Positions 17,389 to 28,472 of a DNA stretch of 64,000 nt are shown piece by piece. Source of the DNA: Paenibacillus dauci. GTDB taxonomy: Bacteria > Bacillota > Bacilli > Paenibacillales > Paenibacillaceae. The first letter of the stretch is position 1, and each line of letters begins with the position of its first letter. Under the pieces are notes generated by a model that was not told the origin of the DNA, did no database searches, and saw only the letters and a program-made list of their open reading frames with translations. Location of the stretch: the NCBI RefSeq assembly GCF_000971985.1, contig NZ_LAQQ01000001.1, positions 1,178,001-1,242,000 on the forward strand, read 5' to 3'. The position numbers and the translations under genes are program-made.

Positions 17389-18735
17389 CTACTGGGCCAG
17401 TGGAGTTGGAGTCTGTTCCAATACACGAACCAGTTGGCCTTTGCTTGTGTTGACACCGGGCTCGGTGAGTTTTACGCGGCACAGCTTGCCTACCAGATCT
17501 TCCGATCCTTCAAAAGCAATCTGTAAATAGTTGTCGCTATAACCGGCAATCATGCCTTCACCGTATAATCCTTTGTCGTTGTTCTCAGGAATTACATCGA
17601 GTACATGACCTACAAATTTCTCGGCATAGGACAGCTGCATCTGCTCGGAAAGATCGATCAGCTGATGTACACGGTCATTCTTTATTTCTTCATCCACCTG
17701 ATCTTCCATTCGTGCAGCCGGTGTGCCGGTACGTTTGGAATAAGGGAACACGTGCATCTCGGAGAATCCGATCGACTTCATCATCTCATAGCCATTTTGG
17801 AACATTTCTTCGGTCTCACCCGGGAAGCCTACAATCACATCGGTTGTAATGGCTACATCCGGCATCGACTGGCGAATGCGGCGGATTTTCTCCGCATATT
17901 CCGCTACAGTGTATTTGCGACGCATCCGTTTCAGAACGTTATCATCGCCTGCTTGCAGCGGGATATGGAAATGACGGCACATTTTCGAGGAGCGATTCAG
18001 TACATCCAGCACTTTCTCGTCAATCTGGCTGGCTTCGATCGAACTGATTCGGATACGCTCCAGTCCTTCGACACGGTCCAGATCCCAGAGCAGATCAGCC
18101 AGATCATAATCTTCCAGATCATCTCCGTAACCGCCGGTATGAATCCCGGTCAGCACAATTTCTTTATAACCTGCTGCTACCAGTTGATGCGCCTGGGCAA
18201 TTACACTGCTCGCTGCGCGGCTACGGGATAACCCGCGAGACCATGGAATAATACAGAATGTGCAGAAGTTGTTGCAGCCTTCCTGGATTTTGAGGAAAGC
18301 ACGGGTATGATTGGCAAAGTCTGGCACATCCAGTTCTTCGAATTCGCGTGTCTTCATAATATTGCGCACAGCATTGATCGGCTGACGCTCGCTCTGCAGG
18401 GTACGAATATGATCCATCAGCTTGTCGCGATCCTGGGTACCTACCACCAGATCGACCCCTTCAATATCCAGAATCTCAGCCGGGGACGTCTGTGCATAGC
18501 AGCCGGTGACTGCGATAACGGCATCCGGGTTGCGGCGTACTGCACGACGGATAATCTGACGGCTTTTTTTGTCTCCGGTATTGGTTACGGTACAGGTATT
18601 AATCACATATACATCCGCAGTCTGTTCTTCAAAATCGACCTGGTCATAGCCTTCATTTTTGAACAGCTGCCATATGGCTTCAGTATCATAAAAGTTGACT
18701 TTACAGCCCAACGTGTAAAACGCTACAGATGGCAT
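17389..18735 (-). CDS. mtaB: tRNA t6A37 methylthiotransferase
   Basis: 448-residue radical-SAM methylthiotransferase that turns t6A37 of tRNA into ms2t6A. N-terminal UPF0004 domain starts FYTLGCKVNFYDTE and carries VINTCTVTNTGDKKS. The radical-SAM cluster motif CNNFCTFCIIPWSRG lies at about residue 154, and a C-terminal TRAM domain holds the end. The start at 18735 has a GGGAGGAA site inside the end of rsmE, only 3 bases after its stop, so the two are translated from one message. The position next to rsmE is the conserved Bacillus order. Confidence 0.95.
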   Translation of the reverse strand: MPSVAFYTLGCKVNFYDTEAIWQLFKNEGYDQVDFEEQTADVYVINTCTVTNTGDKKSRQIIRRAVRRNPDAVIAVTGCYAQTSPAEILDIEGVDLVVGTQDRDKLMDHIRTLQSERQPINAVRNIMKTREFEELDVPDFANHTRAFLKIQEGCNNFCTFCIIPWSRGLSRSRAASSVIAQAHQLVAAGYKEIVLTGIHTGGYGDDLEDYDLADLLWDLDRVEGLERIRISSIEASQIDEKVLDVLNRSSKMCRHFHIPLQAGDDNVLKRMRRKYTVAEYAEKIRRIRQSMPDVAITTDVIVGFPGETEEMFQNGYEMMKSIGFSEMHVFPYSKRTGTPAARMEDQVDEEIKNDRVHQLIDLSEQMQLSYAEKFVGHVLDVIPENNDKGLYGEGMIAGYSDNYLQIAFEGSEDLVGKLCRVKLTEPGVNTSKGQLVRVLEQTPTPLAQ

Positions 18736-18738
18736 AAG

Positions 18739-19509
18739 TTAAATTCCTCCCATTTCTCCGGTTTCATACATAATGCAAGCCAGCGCTGTCATCGCCGCTG
18801 TCTCTGTGCGAAGAATGCGTCTGCCAAGTCCAGTAGGTACAGCACCATGCTGCTCAGCAGCCTCCACTTCCTGTTCGGCAAATCCGCCTTCCGGTCCCAC
18901 TACAATCAGCACTTGCGCTGCGGTATCCGGCTTCTGCTGCAATCCGGCAGCAAATGGCTGAACCACATCGCGCAGCTGGCTGCCATTTTCCTTTTCATAA
19001 CAAAAGCAGATCAGGTCATACTGCGCAAACGTCGCCAGCAGCTGCTTCCAGCTAAGTGGCTGACCAATCTGCGGAATACGGCTGCGATGGCTCTGCTCTG
19101 CAGCTTCCTTGGCAATTTTGCTCCAGCGCTGGATACGCTTCTCTTCTTTGCGTGAATCGTATTGTACGACTGTACGCTCTGACAAAAAAGGAACAAACAC
19201 TGCAGCTCCAAGCTCCGTGCATTTCTGGATCACGGTCTCCATTTTGTCGCCTTTGGGCAGACTCTGGGCAATCGTAACCTGTACGGTTGCTTCGGACAGC
19301 TGCTCCAACCGTTCCATAATGCGTGCCGTAACGACACCTTCATCCATACTACTGATCTCGGCCAATACATCCAATTGGTTGCCATCACAAGCAATCAGCT
19401 TATCGCCTTCTTGTGAACGCATTACTCTTATAATATGCCGCGCATCATCACCCGTGATCGTCACTTCATGCTCACTGAACTGCTGTGCCGGTACAAAATA
19501 TCGCTGCAT
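18739..19509 (-). CDS. rsmE: 16S rRNA m3U1498 methyltransferase
   Basis: 256-residue SPOUT-class methyltransferase acting on U1498 of 16S rRNA in the assembled 30S subunit. N-terminal PUA-like part (QRYFVPAQQF) and a C-terminal trefoil knot with IVVGPEGGFAEQEVEAA and LGRRILRTETAAMTAL. The start at 19509 has only a weak GTGGATGAG site. In B. subtilis it directly follows prmA; here an M50 protease and the ahpCF operon lie between, so rsmE probably has its own promoter in 19510-19850. Confidence 0.94.
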   Translation of the reverse strand: MQRYFVPAQQFSEHEVTITGDDARHIIRVMRSQEGDKLIACDGNQLDVLAEISSMDEGVVTARIMERLEQLSEATVQVTIAQSLPKGDKMETVIQKCTELGAAVFVPFLSERTVVQYDSRKEEKRIQRWSKIAKEAAEQSHRSRIPQIGQPLSWKQLLATFAQYDLICFCYEKENGSQLRDVVQPFAAGLQQKPDTAAQVLIVVGPEGGFAEQEVEAAEQHGAVPTGLGRRILRTETAAMTALACIMYETGEMGGI

Positions 19510-19851
19510 CGCTCATCCACTTTCTGTATGACATTTTCGTACTATAATGGTGTAGCTGATTGGTGTACCATCGATTGGTATCCACTATAACATTTGTGCT
19601 CTCTTATACAGCCTGCTTCATCACTTCAATAGATACAATATACGTTCTCCGAATGACATTCAAATAGCCCGGTCTGTATAGACAAGCCGGACTTCTCAAG
19701 GCCATACAGCACCCTATTGGAGTGAAATACCTGAATCCCTATCATACAACTTTTGGACAGTGAGGGCTAGGGTTTCAGTTCAAATTGTATACCGGAATCC
19801 TTTTGCCATGCCACTTTGGCACCGGGATCAAAGTAGCGCAGATTCGAATCA
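19510..19851. other. Non-coding region upstream of rsmE
   Basis: About 340 bases without a supported gene. It should hold the rsmE promoter, but the best SigA-like pairs have 15-base spacing and I do not call one. Short direct repeats GATTGGT occur at about 19558-19579. The right end is the ahpCF terminator. Confidence 0.6.
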
Positions 19852-19906
19852 CGAAAAAACTCCCTTTCCTGCACCGGATGATCCGGGTACGGAAAAGGGA
19901 GTTTTT
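19852..19906 (-). terminator. Intrinsic terminator after ahpF
   Basis: AAAACTCCC-type stem of about 14 bp with inner CCGGAT/ATCCGG pairing and T-runs on both sides; on the minus strand it ends TTTTTTCG. It lies 90 bases after the ahpF stop and isolates ahpCF from rsmE. Confidence 0.9.
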
Positions 19907-19995
19907 GAAATTGCATTTGTACTTCCAACCACTAATAAAAGCAAGGAGCATAACAGCGGGTTATCTTTTGCCAAATTAGCGGTTGTCTGCATCAA

Positions 19996-21525
19996 TTAGT
20001 TGCGGATCATGTAATCAAATGCGCCCAGTGCTGCGGTAGCACCGGAGCCCATGGAGATGATGATCTGCTTATAGGCACTGTCTGTGCAGTCGCCGGCAGC
20101 GAATACGCCAGGCAGGCTGGTTGCACCGTGTTTGTCTACGACGATTTCGCCCATGCGAGTCAGTTCGAGTGTATCTTTCAGCCAGTCGGTGTTAGGCACC
20201 AGACCGATTTGAACGAATACGCCCTGCAGTTTCACATGCTGCTCTTCCATCGTGTCACGATCGATATAGGTAATACCGTTAACCGTATCGTCACCAGTGA
20301 TTTCTTTGGTTTGCGCGTTTTTGATAACCGTTACATTCGGCAGGCTATACAGACGATCCTGCAGAACCGAATCGGCTTTTAGTTCCGAAGCAAATTCAAG
20401 AACAGTAACGTGCTTAACGATACCAGCGAGGTCGATCGCTGCTTCGATACCTGAGTTACCACCGCCGATGACAGCTACATGCTTGCCTTCGAACAGCGGA
20501 CCGTCACAGTGAGGGCAGTACGCTACGCCTTTGTTTTTGAATTCTTCTTCACCTGGTACGCCGATATTGCGCCAGCGTGCGCCGGTGGACAGAATAACGG
20601 TTTTACTTCTCAGTACCGCACCGTTTTCCAGTTCTACTTCAACCAGGTCTTTTTTCTCGAGACGCTTGGCACGCAGGGAAGGCATAATATCTACGCCGTA
20701 TTCCTTCACATGTTCTTCCAGGCTGGCTGCGAGTTTTGGACCTTCAGTGTATTTCACACTGATAAAGTTCTCGATACCGACTGTATCCATCACCTGACCG
20801 CCAAAGCGGTCGGCTACAAGACCGGTACGGATACCTTTACGTGCTGCATAGATCGCTGCGCTGGAGCCGGAAGGACCGCCACCAACTACAAGCACATCAT
20901 ACGGAGCTTTCTCGGACAGTTCATCTGCATCCGGGCCTGCGCCCAGTTTGGACAGAATATCCTGCAGGGACATGCGTCCACTGCCGAACGGCTCGCCATT
21001 CAGGAATACGGTAGGCACTGCCATGATATTCTTGCTGTCTACTTCATGCTTGAATGCGCCGCCTTCGATCATCGTATGCTTGATGTTCGGATTCAGTACA
21101 CTCAGAATGTTCAGTGCCTGAACGACATCCGGACAATTATGGCAAGTCAGGCTGACATACGATTCAAATGTGTATGGGCCTTTGACTGCTTTCGCCTGAG
21201 CGATCAGACTGTCATCTACTTTCGGCGCACGGCCGCTTACCTGAAGCAGAGCCATGACCAGTGAAGTGAACTCGTGACCAAGCGGAACACCGGCAAATAT
21301 AACACCGGTGTCTTCGCCTACACGGTTTACACTGAAGCTTGGCGTACGTTCCAGTACAGCTGTTTCCACTTGGATGCGCGGCGAAATGGCAGCCAGTTCG
21401 TCAAGGAGTGCCAGCGTTTCCTGGGATGTTTTATCATCGCCAGCGCTGACTTTCAGCACGATGTCGCTTTCCAGCATCTGAAGATACTGCGACAATTGGA
21501 CTTTCATTTCTGCATCTAATACCAT
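19996..21525 (-). CDS. ahpF: Alkyl hydroperoxide reductase subunit F
   Basis: 509-residue flavoprotein that passes electrons from NADH to AhpC. N-terminal double thioredoxin fold with redox pair CHNC (C128/C131), then a thioredoxin-reductase-like part with FAD motif VVGGGPSGSSAA (about 213-223), the second redox pair CPHC (C337/C340) and the final FAD motif GVFAAGDCTD. The length is standard. The start at 21525 has AAGGAGC 8 bases upstream. It follows ahpC by 39 bases and shares its promoter. Role: removal of hydrogen and alkyl peroxides in the cytoplasm. Confidence 0.97.
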   Translation of the reverse strand: MVLDAEMKVQLSQYLQMLESDIVLKVSAGDDKTSQETLALLDELAAISPRIQVETAVLERTPSFSVNRVGEDTGVIFAGVPLGHEFTSLVMALLQVSGRAPKVDDSLIAQAKAVKGPYTFESYVSLTCHNCPDVVQALNILSVLNPNIKHTMIEGGAFKHEVDSKNIMAVPTVFLNGEPFGSGRMSLQDILSKLGAGPDADELSEKAPYDVLVVGGGPSGSSAAIYAARKGIRTGLVADRFGGQVMDTVGIENFISVKYTEGPKLAASLEEHVKEYGVDIMPSLRAKRLEKKDLVEVELENGAVLRSKTVILSTGARWRNIGVPGEEEFKNKGVAYCPHCDGPLFEGKHVAVIGGGNSGIEAAIDLAGIVKHVTVLEFASELKADSVLQDRLYSLPNVTVIKNAQTKEITGDDTVNGITYIDRDTMEEQHVKLQGVFVQIGLVPNTDWLKDTLELTRMGEIVVDKHGATSLPGVFAAGDCTDSAYKQIIISMGSGATAALGAFDYMIRN

Positions 21526-21564
21526 TTGCTCATGCTCCTTACTGTTAAACGTTTCAGTTTAAAC

Positions 21565-22128
21565 TTAGATTTTACCAACCAGATCCAGACTTGGTTTCAG
21601 GGTTTCAGCGCCCTCTTTCCATTTTGCAGGGCAAACTTCACCCGGATTGTTGCGAACGTATTGAGCTGCTTTGATTTTGTCTACCAGTGTGCTTGCATCG
21701 CGGCCGATACCGTCAGCATTGATTTCAACGGTTTGAACAATGCCTTCTGGGTCGATAATGAATGTACCGCGTTGTGCCAGACCTTCTTCTTCGTCCAGAA
21801 CGTCGAAGATGCGGGAAATGCGCTGGGAAGGATCACCGATCATAATGTATTCGATTTTGCCAATTACATCGGAATGATCATGCCATGCTTTATGTGTGAA
21901 ATGAGTATCTGTAGATACGGAGTATACTTCTACGCCCAGGTTTTTCAGTGTAGCGTATTGATCTTGCAGATCACCCAGTTCAGTTGGGCATACGAAAGTG
22001 AAGTCAGCAGGATAGAAGCATACAACGCTCCATTTACCCTGGAAGTTTTGTTCGGATACATCGATGAACTCACCATTGTGGAAAGCCTTTGCGTTGAAAC
22101 CATCTACTTTTTTACCGATAAGAGACAT
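21565..22128 (-). CDS. ahpC: Alkyl hydroperoxide reductase subunit C (2-Cys peroxiredoxin)
   Basis: 187-residue typical 2-Cys peroxiredoxin. Peroxidatic Cys47 is in DFTFVCPTE and resolving Cys166 in EVCPAKW. It reduces peroxides and is recycled by AhpF encoded next. The start at 22128 follows AGGAGGAA. It is the first gene of the ahpC-ahpF operon and has a promoter with a Fur-family operator across the -10 (22195-22232). The operon stands between an M50 protease gene and rsmE, where B. subtilis has none of these genes. Confidence 0.97.
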   Translation of the reverse strand: MSLIGKKVDGFNAKAFHNGEFIDVSEQNFQGKWSVVCFYPADFTFVCPTELGDLQDQYATLKNLGVEVYSVSTDTHFTHKAWHDHSDVIGKIEYIMIGDPSQRISRIFDVLDEEEGLAQRGTFIIDPEGIVQTVEINADGIGRDASTLVDKIKAAQYVRNNPGEVCPAKWKEGAETLKPSLDLVGKI

Positions 22129-22194
22129 AATAAAATTCCTCCTGATTCCAATATTTTTTGGTTATCCTAAAATGTAATTAGAATAAGTATAATC

Positions 22195-22232
22195 TGAGAA
22201 TCATTATCATACTATACACAGGGTCATGTCAA
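22195..22232 (-). promoter_or_regulatory. ahpC promoter with Fur/PerR-type operator
   Basis: On the minus strand TTGACA (22232-22227), 18 bases, GATAAT (22208-22203). The -10 sits inside TGATAAT-G-ATTCTCA (22209-22195), a 7-1-7 palindrome with one mismatch to the Fur box TGATAATnATTATCA. The PerR consensus TTATAATnATTATAA differs at more positions. A repressor bound here would block polymerase. PerR is the expected regulator of ahpC, but Fur or a relaxed paralogue fits the bases better. Confidence 0.72.
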
Positions 22233-22455
22233 GCGATGTGGGTGACTTCACTTAATCTTCATTTTGGAAAGGAATTCTCTTCCTTTTTATAGGAGATTAT
22301 TAGTTTTCTTGCCCATTTGAAGTGTTCATGGCACCTTGTGAAAGTTCAATAATTGTTCATATTTATCCTTTTTGATTGCAAAGCATTTTCACGCTTCTTC
22401 CTGTTAGTACCCAATAAGAAGAATATTGATCTTCATGAATTTCATGAAAAGCAAA

Positions 22456-22492
22456 AATACCGCTAACCGGAATAAACTCCAGTCAGCGGTAT
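22456..22492 (-). terminator. Intrinsic terminator after the M50 protease gene
   Basis: Stem ATACCGCT/AGCGGTAT extended inward by CTGGA/TCCGG-type pairs, followed on the minus strand by TATTTTTGC. It ends the dnaJ-side prmA-M50 transcript 47 bases after the stop. Between here and ahpC (22233-22455) I see only AT-rich sequence. Confidence 0.82.
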
Positions 22493-22538
22493 AAAGTACA
22501 TATTTATCATACAATCAAGATTGTTTGGTTATTTGGTA

Positions 22539-23222
22539 TCAACCACCAAATAATAGATTACCCAGGGTATAGAAGCTTCCACCCAGCGTATTGGCAAGCT
22601 GATACAGAGGTTGAATTGTTACGGCCCGCAGCGGCTGGATAAAGACAAGCAGCAGGAACAGCAGCATGGCCCACTGCTCGACGCGCTGCAGACGTACACT
22701 GATGCGCGGAGGCAGCCAATCGGACAGGATGCGATAACCATCCAGTGGCGGCAGCGGGATCAGATTGAAGATAAACAAGAAGCAGTTCATCAGAATCATA
22801 TATTCCACAAAAGTATAAATGGCAATATCAATCCGGTTATTGGCAAACGAACCGATCAGCCCAAAGTAATTCAGTGCATAGTAGATAATCGCCGTCAGCA
22901 GCGCAACCAGCAGATTGCTGACCGGCCCTGCTGCAGATACCAGAATCCCCATCAGACGCGGACGACTGAAGTTCTCCCGGTTCACCGGCACTGGACGTGC
23001 CCAGCCAAACCCTGCAATCAGCAGCAGAATCATACCGAGCAGATCGATATGGGCAGCCGGATTCAGTGTTACCCGTCCCAACAGCCGCGCTGTAGGATCA
23101 CCAAACTTGTTGGCAACATAGGCATGTGAAAATTCATGTACCGTAAAGCCGATTACGAGTGCCAGCACGTAAAACGGCAAAATATTCAAGGGTACAAATA
23201 AGACGTTATTCAGAAAATCCAT
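22539..23222 (-). CDS. Site-2 protease family membrane metalloprotease (M50)
   Basis: 227-residue integral membrane zinc protease of the short M50 class. The zinc motif HEFSH (H29, E30, H33) lies in the first helix and the third ligand in NLIPLPPLDGYRIL (D161). About five to six membrane helices; no PDZ domain. Substrate unknown; members of this class clip membrane-bound regulators or remnant signal peptides. The start at 23222 lies just after the prmA stop (23226), so the two are one operon. Clear family, no specific function assigned. Confidence 0.9.
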   Translation of the reverse strand: MDFLNNVLFVPLNILPFYVLALVIGFTVHEFSHAYVANKFGDPTARLLGRVTLNPAAHIDLLGMILLLIAGFGWARPVPVNRENFSRPRLMGILVSAAGPVSNLLVALLTAIIYYALNYFGLIGSFANNRIDIAIYTFVEYMILMNCFLFIFNLIPLPPLDGYRILSDWLPPRISVRLQRVEQWAMLLFLLLVFIQPLRAVTIQPLYQLANTLGGSFYTLGNLLFGG

Positions 23223-23225
23223 TCC

Positions 23226-24203
23226 TTACCTCTTTCTCGCTACAAATGCGATCCAGTCTTCATCACGATGCGCACCTTCCACTACAAAACCGGCAGCTTC
23301 CAGTCCCTGACGTACATCGTCTTCTTTGTTTTTATAAATACCGGAAGCGATATAGACACCGCCCGGCTTGAGTGCTTCATAGACATCATCGATAAAGAGC
23401 AGAATAATCTCTGCCAGAATATTGGCTACAACTACCTGTACCGGCAGCGTGACGTTAAGCTTCACATTCAGGCTGTCCGGGTCTGCTTTGAGTACGGACA
23501 ATAGATCACTCTCATAGACCGTAATGTCCTGCTCCAGCCCGTTCAGGCGCGTATTCTCTCCGGCACTGGATACAGCCACAGGATCGAGATCCAGTGCCAG
23601 CACACTTTTTGCTCCCAGCTTCATCGCACCAATCGCCAGAATACCGGAACCTGTACCTACATCAATCACTTCTTCGCCGCCATGAATAACGGTCTCCAGT
23701 GTGCGCAGACAGAGGGAAGTCGTCGGATGTGTGCCCGTACCAAATGCCATACCCGGATCAAGTTCGATAATCTGTTCCTTCGGACTCTCGGGGGTGTAGT
23801 CTTCCCAGGTAGGCTTGATGGTCAGACGTTCCGATACACGAATCGGCTTAAAATACTGCTTCCAGGCATTGGCCCAGTCATCCTCATCCACGGTCTTCAC
23901 TGAAATGGTCGCCACGCCTGCATCAATGCCGAACTCTTTGAGCTGACTGGTGCGTTCACCGATCTCGGCAGCAATAGCATCCATATCGGTCGCTTCGGCA
24001 AAATATCCCTGGACGACAGCCAGTCCTTCGGGAATATCATTAAGCGGCATTTCGTACCACTGTCCATAAGATGTGTCGCGCGGCTTGTTCAGTGTACCCG
24101 ATTCCTCGATCGTTACACCGCCTGCGCCTGCTTCATGCAGAAAGTTGGAGATCATCTCCACTGCTTGTTCAGTTGTATGTATAGTCAGTTCATGCCATAA
24201 CAT
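23226..24203 (-). CDS. prmA: Ribosomal protein L11 methyltransferase
   Basis: 325-residue SAM enzyme that methylates lysines and the N-terminus of L11. N-terminal L11-binding part, linker, then the methyltransferase domain with DPGMAFGTGTHPTT and DVGTGSGILAIGAMKLGA (SAM loop) and the VVANILAEI motif. The start at 24203 has CAGGAGGAA at good spacing. It follows dnaJ with a terminator in between; the dnaJ-prmA order is conserved in Bacilli. Confidence 0.96.
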   Translation of the reverse strand: MLWHELTIHTTEQAVEMISNFLHEAGAGGVTIEESGTLNKPRDTSYGQWYEMPLNDIPEGLAVVQGYFAEATDMDAIAAEIGERTSQLKEFGIDAGVATISVKTVDEDDWANAWKQYFKPIRVSERLTIKPTWEDYTPESPKEQIIELDPGMAFGTGTHPTTSLCLRTLETVIHGGEEVIDVGTGSGILAIGAMKLGAKSVLALDLDPVAVSSAGENTRLNGLEQDITVYESDLLSVLKADPDSLNVKLNVTLPVQVVVANILAEIILLFIDDVYEALKPGGVYIASGIYKNKEDDVRQGLEAAGFVVEGAHRDEDWIAFVARKR

Positions 24204-24292
24204 AGTTTAAGTTCCTCCTGTTTTCGAGCGTACATTACGCTTCATTGTACTACAGATTAACATTATAATTCAAAAGGGTTACGTTTGGGCAA

Positions 24293-24330
24293 AATAAAGC
24301 CCGGTTCTTGATAGAACCGGGACGCTTTAT
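24293..24330 (-). terminator. Intrinsic terminator after dnaJ
   Basis: Stem AAAGC..CCCGGTTCT with AGAACCGGG..CTTT and a 4-base loop, followed on the minus strand by ATTTTGCC. It lies 39 bases after the dnaJ stop. Confidence 0.85.
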
Positions 24331-24368
24331 CCTGTTTCATTCATCGATTATATTGATCAGACGCTGGC

Positions 24369-25490
24369 TTAATCGCCGCGGAATGCTCTTTTTACACGGT
24401 CAAAGAAAGATTGCTCGTTCTCATGCGTGTTCTCGCCGCTCAGTGAACCAAACTGACGCAGCAGATCTTTTTGATCGTCGGTCAGGTTACTTGGAGTGAC
24501 CACGACCACCTTGATATGCTGATCACCCTGTCCAGTACCGCGCAGACGTGGCACACCTTTGCCTTTGAGGCGGAAATAAGTGCCGGTCTGGGTACCTGCA
24601 GGTACTTTGATTTTGACTTTCTCGGTCAGCGTCGGTACTTCCACTTCGTCTCCAAGCGCTGCCTGGGTAAAGGTAAGCGGAATCTCACAGTAGATATCAT
24701 CATCTTCACGTTCGAAGAAATCATGCGATTTCACGCGGAATACGATATACAGATCTCCCGGAGGACCTCCACGTACACCGCCTTCTCCTTCGCCATTCAC
24801 TCTCATCTGTGAACCATCATCCACCCCTGCCGGGATACGGATATGGATTTTACGCTGCTTTCTTACACGGCCGCTACCGCTGCAATTATTACATTTCTCT
24901 TCGATAATGGTACCTGTACCTCCACAGTTGGAACAGCTGCGGCGGTTTACCATACGGCCAAACGGCGTATTTTGTACCACTTCTTCCTGACCGGAACCAT
25001 GACATACGGAACAGGTCTTCGGCTCGGTACCCGGCTTGGCGCCGGAACCATCACATACATCACAATTCTCGGTACGGTTGATGGTAATATCAGTCTCTTT
25101 GCCAAAGATGGCTTCCTTGAACTCCAGGTTCATCGTGTACTGCAGATCATTACCACGCTGCGGTGCATTCGGGTTACGCTGTCTGCCACCATTGCCACCA
25201 AAGAACATATCAAAGATATCGCCAAATCCGCCGGAAGAGAATCCTCCTCCGCCAAATCCACCCTGATTGGGATCGATGTGTCCATATTGATCATACTGTG
25301 CACGTTTGGATGAATCGCTCAGTACATCATAGGCTTCCTTGACTTCCTTAAACTTGCTTTCCGCATCCGGCTCTTTGTTGACGTCCGGGTGATACTGGCG
25401 TGCCAGCTTCCGGTAGGATTTTTTAATTTCATCCTCGGAAGCATCTTTGCCTATACCCAGTACCTCATAATAATCGCGCTTATCCGCCAT
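24369..25490 (-). CDS. dnaJ: Chaperone DnaJ
   Basis: 373-residue type I Hsp40. J domain with HPD ([10 protein letters not shown]), Gly/Phe-rich linker ([23 protein letters not shown]), four zinc repeats ([32 protein letters not shown]) and the C-terminal substrate-binding region. It delivers clients to DnaK and stimulates its ATPase. The start at 25490 has GGAGGTGGA. The gap to dnaK is 260 bases and contains a stem-loop that may lower dnaJ relative to dnaK. Confidence 0.97.
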   Translation of the reverse strand: MADKRDYYEVLGIGKDASEDEIKKSYRKLARQYHPDVNKEPDAESKFKEVKEAYDVLSDSSKRAQYDQYGHIDPNQGGFGGGGFSSGGFGDIFDMFFGGNGGRQRNPNAPQRGNDLQYTMNLEFKEAIFGKETDITINRTENCDVCDGSGAKPGTEPKTCSVCHGSGQEEVVQNTPFGRMVNRRSCSNCGGTGTIIEEKCNNCSGSGRVRKQRKIHIRIPAGVDDGSQMRVNGEGEGGVRGGPPGDLYIVFRVKSHDFFEREDDDIYCEIPLTFTQAALGDEVEVPTLTEKVKIKVPAGTQTGTYFRLKGKGVPRLRGTGQGDQHIKVVVVTPSNLTDDQKDLLRQFGSLSGENTHENEQSFFDRVKRAFRGD

Positions 25491-25593
25491 CGGTCCACCT
25501 CCACTCCTTTATCGGTTTGCTATTGGTATGCCGGGGACACCGGTCTTATTTATCCGTAATATAGCACTCTGTGTGTTATACCATGTTCACATA

Positions 25594-25643
25594 AAAAATG
25601 AAAGTCAAAGCACGGGATGCCCCGGCTTTGACCTTCCCATTTT
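25594..25643 (-). terminator. Stem-loop between dnaK and dnaJ, possible partial terminator
   Basis: AAAATG..GTCAAAGC pairs with GCTTTGAC..CATTTT around a GC-rich loop, followed on the minus strand by TTTCATTTTTTATG. It lies 107 bases after the dnaK stop and 100 bases before dnaJ. No clear second promoter was seen below it, so it may work as an attenuator or mRNA 3' end. Confidence 0.75.
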
Positions 25644-25750
25644 AAGCACTAGCTGATCGCGCCTGTAATACGCAGCGCTTTGTATACGATATTTTGTGAT
25701 GCAAACATCGATTTTATTGACAAAAGCGTACTGATTTATTCAGACGACGC

Positions 25751-27649
<1,899 letters not shown>

Positions 27650-27687
27650 TTACTTTTATCGAAGTATAGAAGCTTCGGTGTATAACG

Positions 27688-27776
27688 CCAGGCACTTGTA
27701 TACGTTTATAGCACCAAGCGCTTGTTTGCGTTTAGCATACCAGCTGCTTGCTTACACTTACGAATGCCAAGCGTTT
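27688..27776. repeat. Degenerate 26-27 bp tandem repeats between grpE and dnaK
   Basis: Three imperfect units beginning CCA(A/G)GC.CTTG at 27688, 27714 and 27740, plus a partial fourth (CCAAGCGTTT, 27767) that includes the grpE stop codon. Units share the CTTG..ACG/GCG TTTA pattern. Nothing else is seen between the two genes. Confidence 0.7.
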
Positions 27777-28374
27777 AGCCACTGACTTTGACCATCGCTG
27801 GACGGATAACTTTATCCTTCAGTACATAGCCTTTTTGCAGTTCTTCCACGACGATTCCTTCTTCGTATTCGTCGGACTCTACCTGCATGACTGCCTGATG
27901 GAATTCTGGATTGAACGGTTGTCCTACCGCTTCCATTGGAGTCAGACCTGTATTTTTGAGTACGTCGGACAGCTGGCGGAAGATCATGTCTACGCCTTTG
28001 GAGAAAGATTCCAGTTCCGGATTTTCCGGCTTGGTTGCCATCGCACGTTCAAAGTTATCAATAACCGGGATCAGTTCAGTAATGAGCTGGGCAGAAGCGT
28101 ACTTCGCCAGTTCTTCCTTTTCCTTTTGTGTACGGCGACGGAAGTTATCAAAGTCTGCCTGCGCGCGCAAAAGGCGCTGTGTCTGGTCATCTGCATGTGC
28201 CTGCACACGCTCCAGCTCAGCACGGGATACTAACTCCTCAGCTGTAAACGTTGTAGTGGAGTCTGCATTTTCTACAGTTTCTTCAGCCACATTGTTGTCT
28301 TCAGCCTGGATATCATTCATCATGTCCTGATCTTCCGGGTTGTTGTTTTCTTGAAAGGATTGCTCTTTATTCAA
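27775..28374 (-). CDS. grpE: Nucleotide exchange factor GrpE
   Basis: 199-residue DnaK nucleotide exchange factor. An acidic disordered N-terminus (about 1-40) leads into the long dimerising helix (SRAELERVQAHADDQ, LLRAQADFDNFRRRT) and the beta domain with GVDMIFRQLSDVL, FNPEFHQAVM and VVEELQKGYVLKDKVIRPAMVKV. The start is TTG at 28374, decided by a full AAGGAGGTGA site 6 bases upstream. Second gene of the heat-shock operon. Confidence 0.97.
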   Translation of the reverse strand: MNKEQSFQENNNPEDQDMMNDIQAEDNNVAEETVENADSTTTFTAEELVSRAELERVQAHADDQTQRLLRAQADFDNFRRRTQKEKEELAKYASAQLITELIPVIDNFERAMATKPENPELESFSKGVDMIFRQLSDVLKNTGLTPMEAVGQPFNPEFHQAVMQVESDEYEEGIVVEELQKGYVLKDKVIRPAMVKVSG

Positions 28375-28472
28375 GATTGTTCACCTCCTTATAATAGCTC
28401 GTCATTCATTATGATTCATACTACAGCTCCTGATACATTCAAACGATATATGTTAGTCATCAGAGAGAACAA

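Noticed and set aside
19760-19999. Plus-strand frames over the ahpF terminator region
   Set aside because: They run through a strong terminator hairpin and have no ribosome site or similarity.
22438-22492. Short inverted repeats near 22440-22492 considered as an attachment site for the ahpCF insertion
   Set aside because: They form a normal intrinsic terminator with a T-run, and no matching copy is seen at the other end near 19850.
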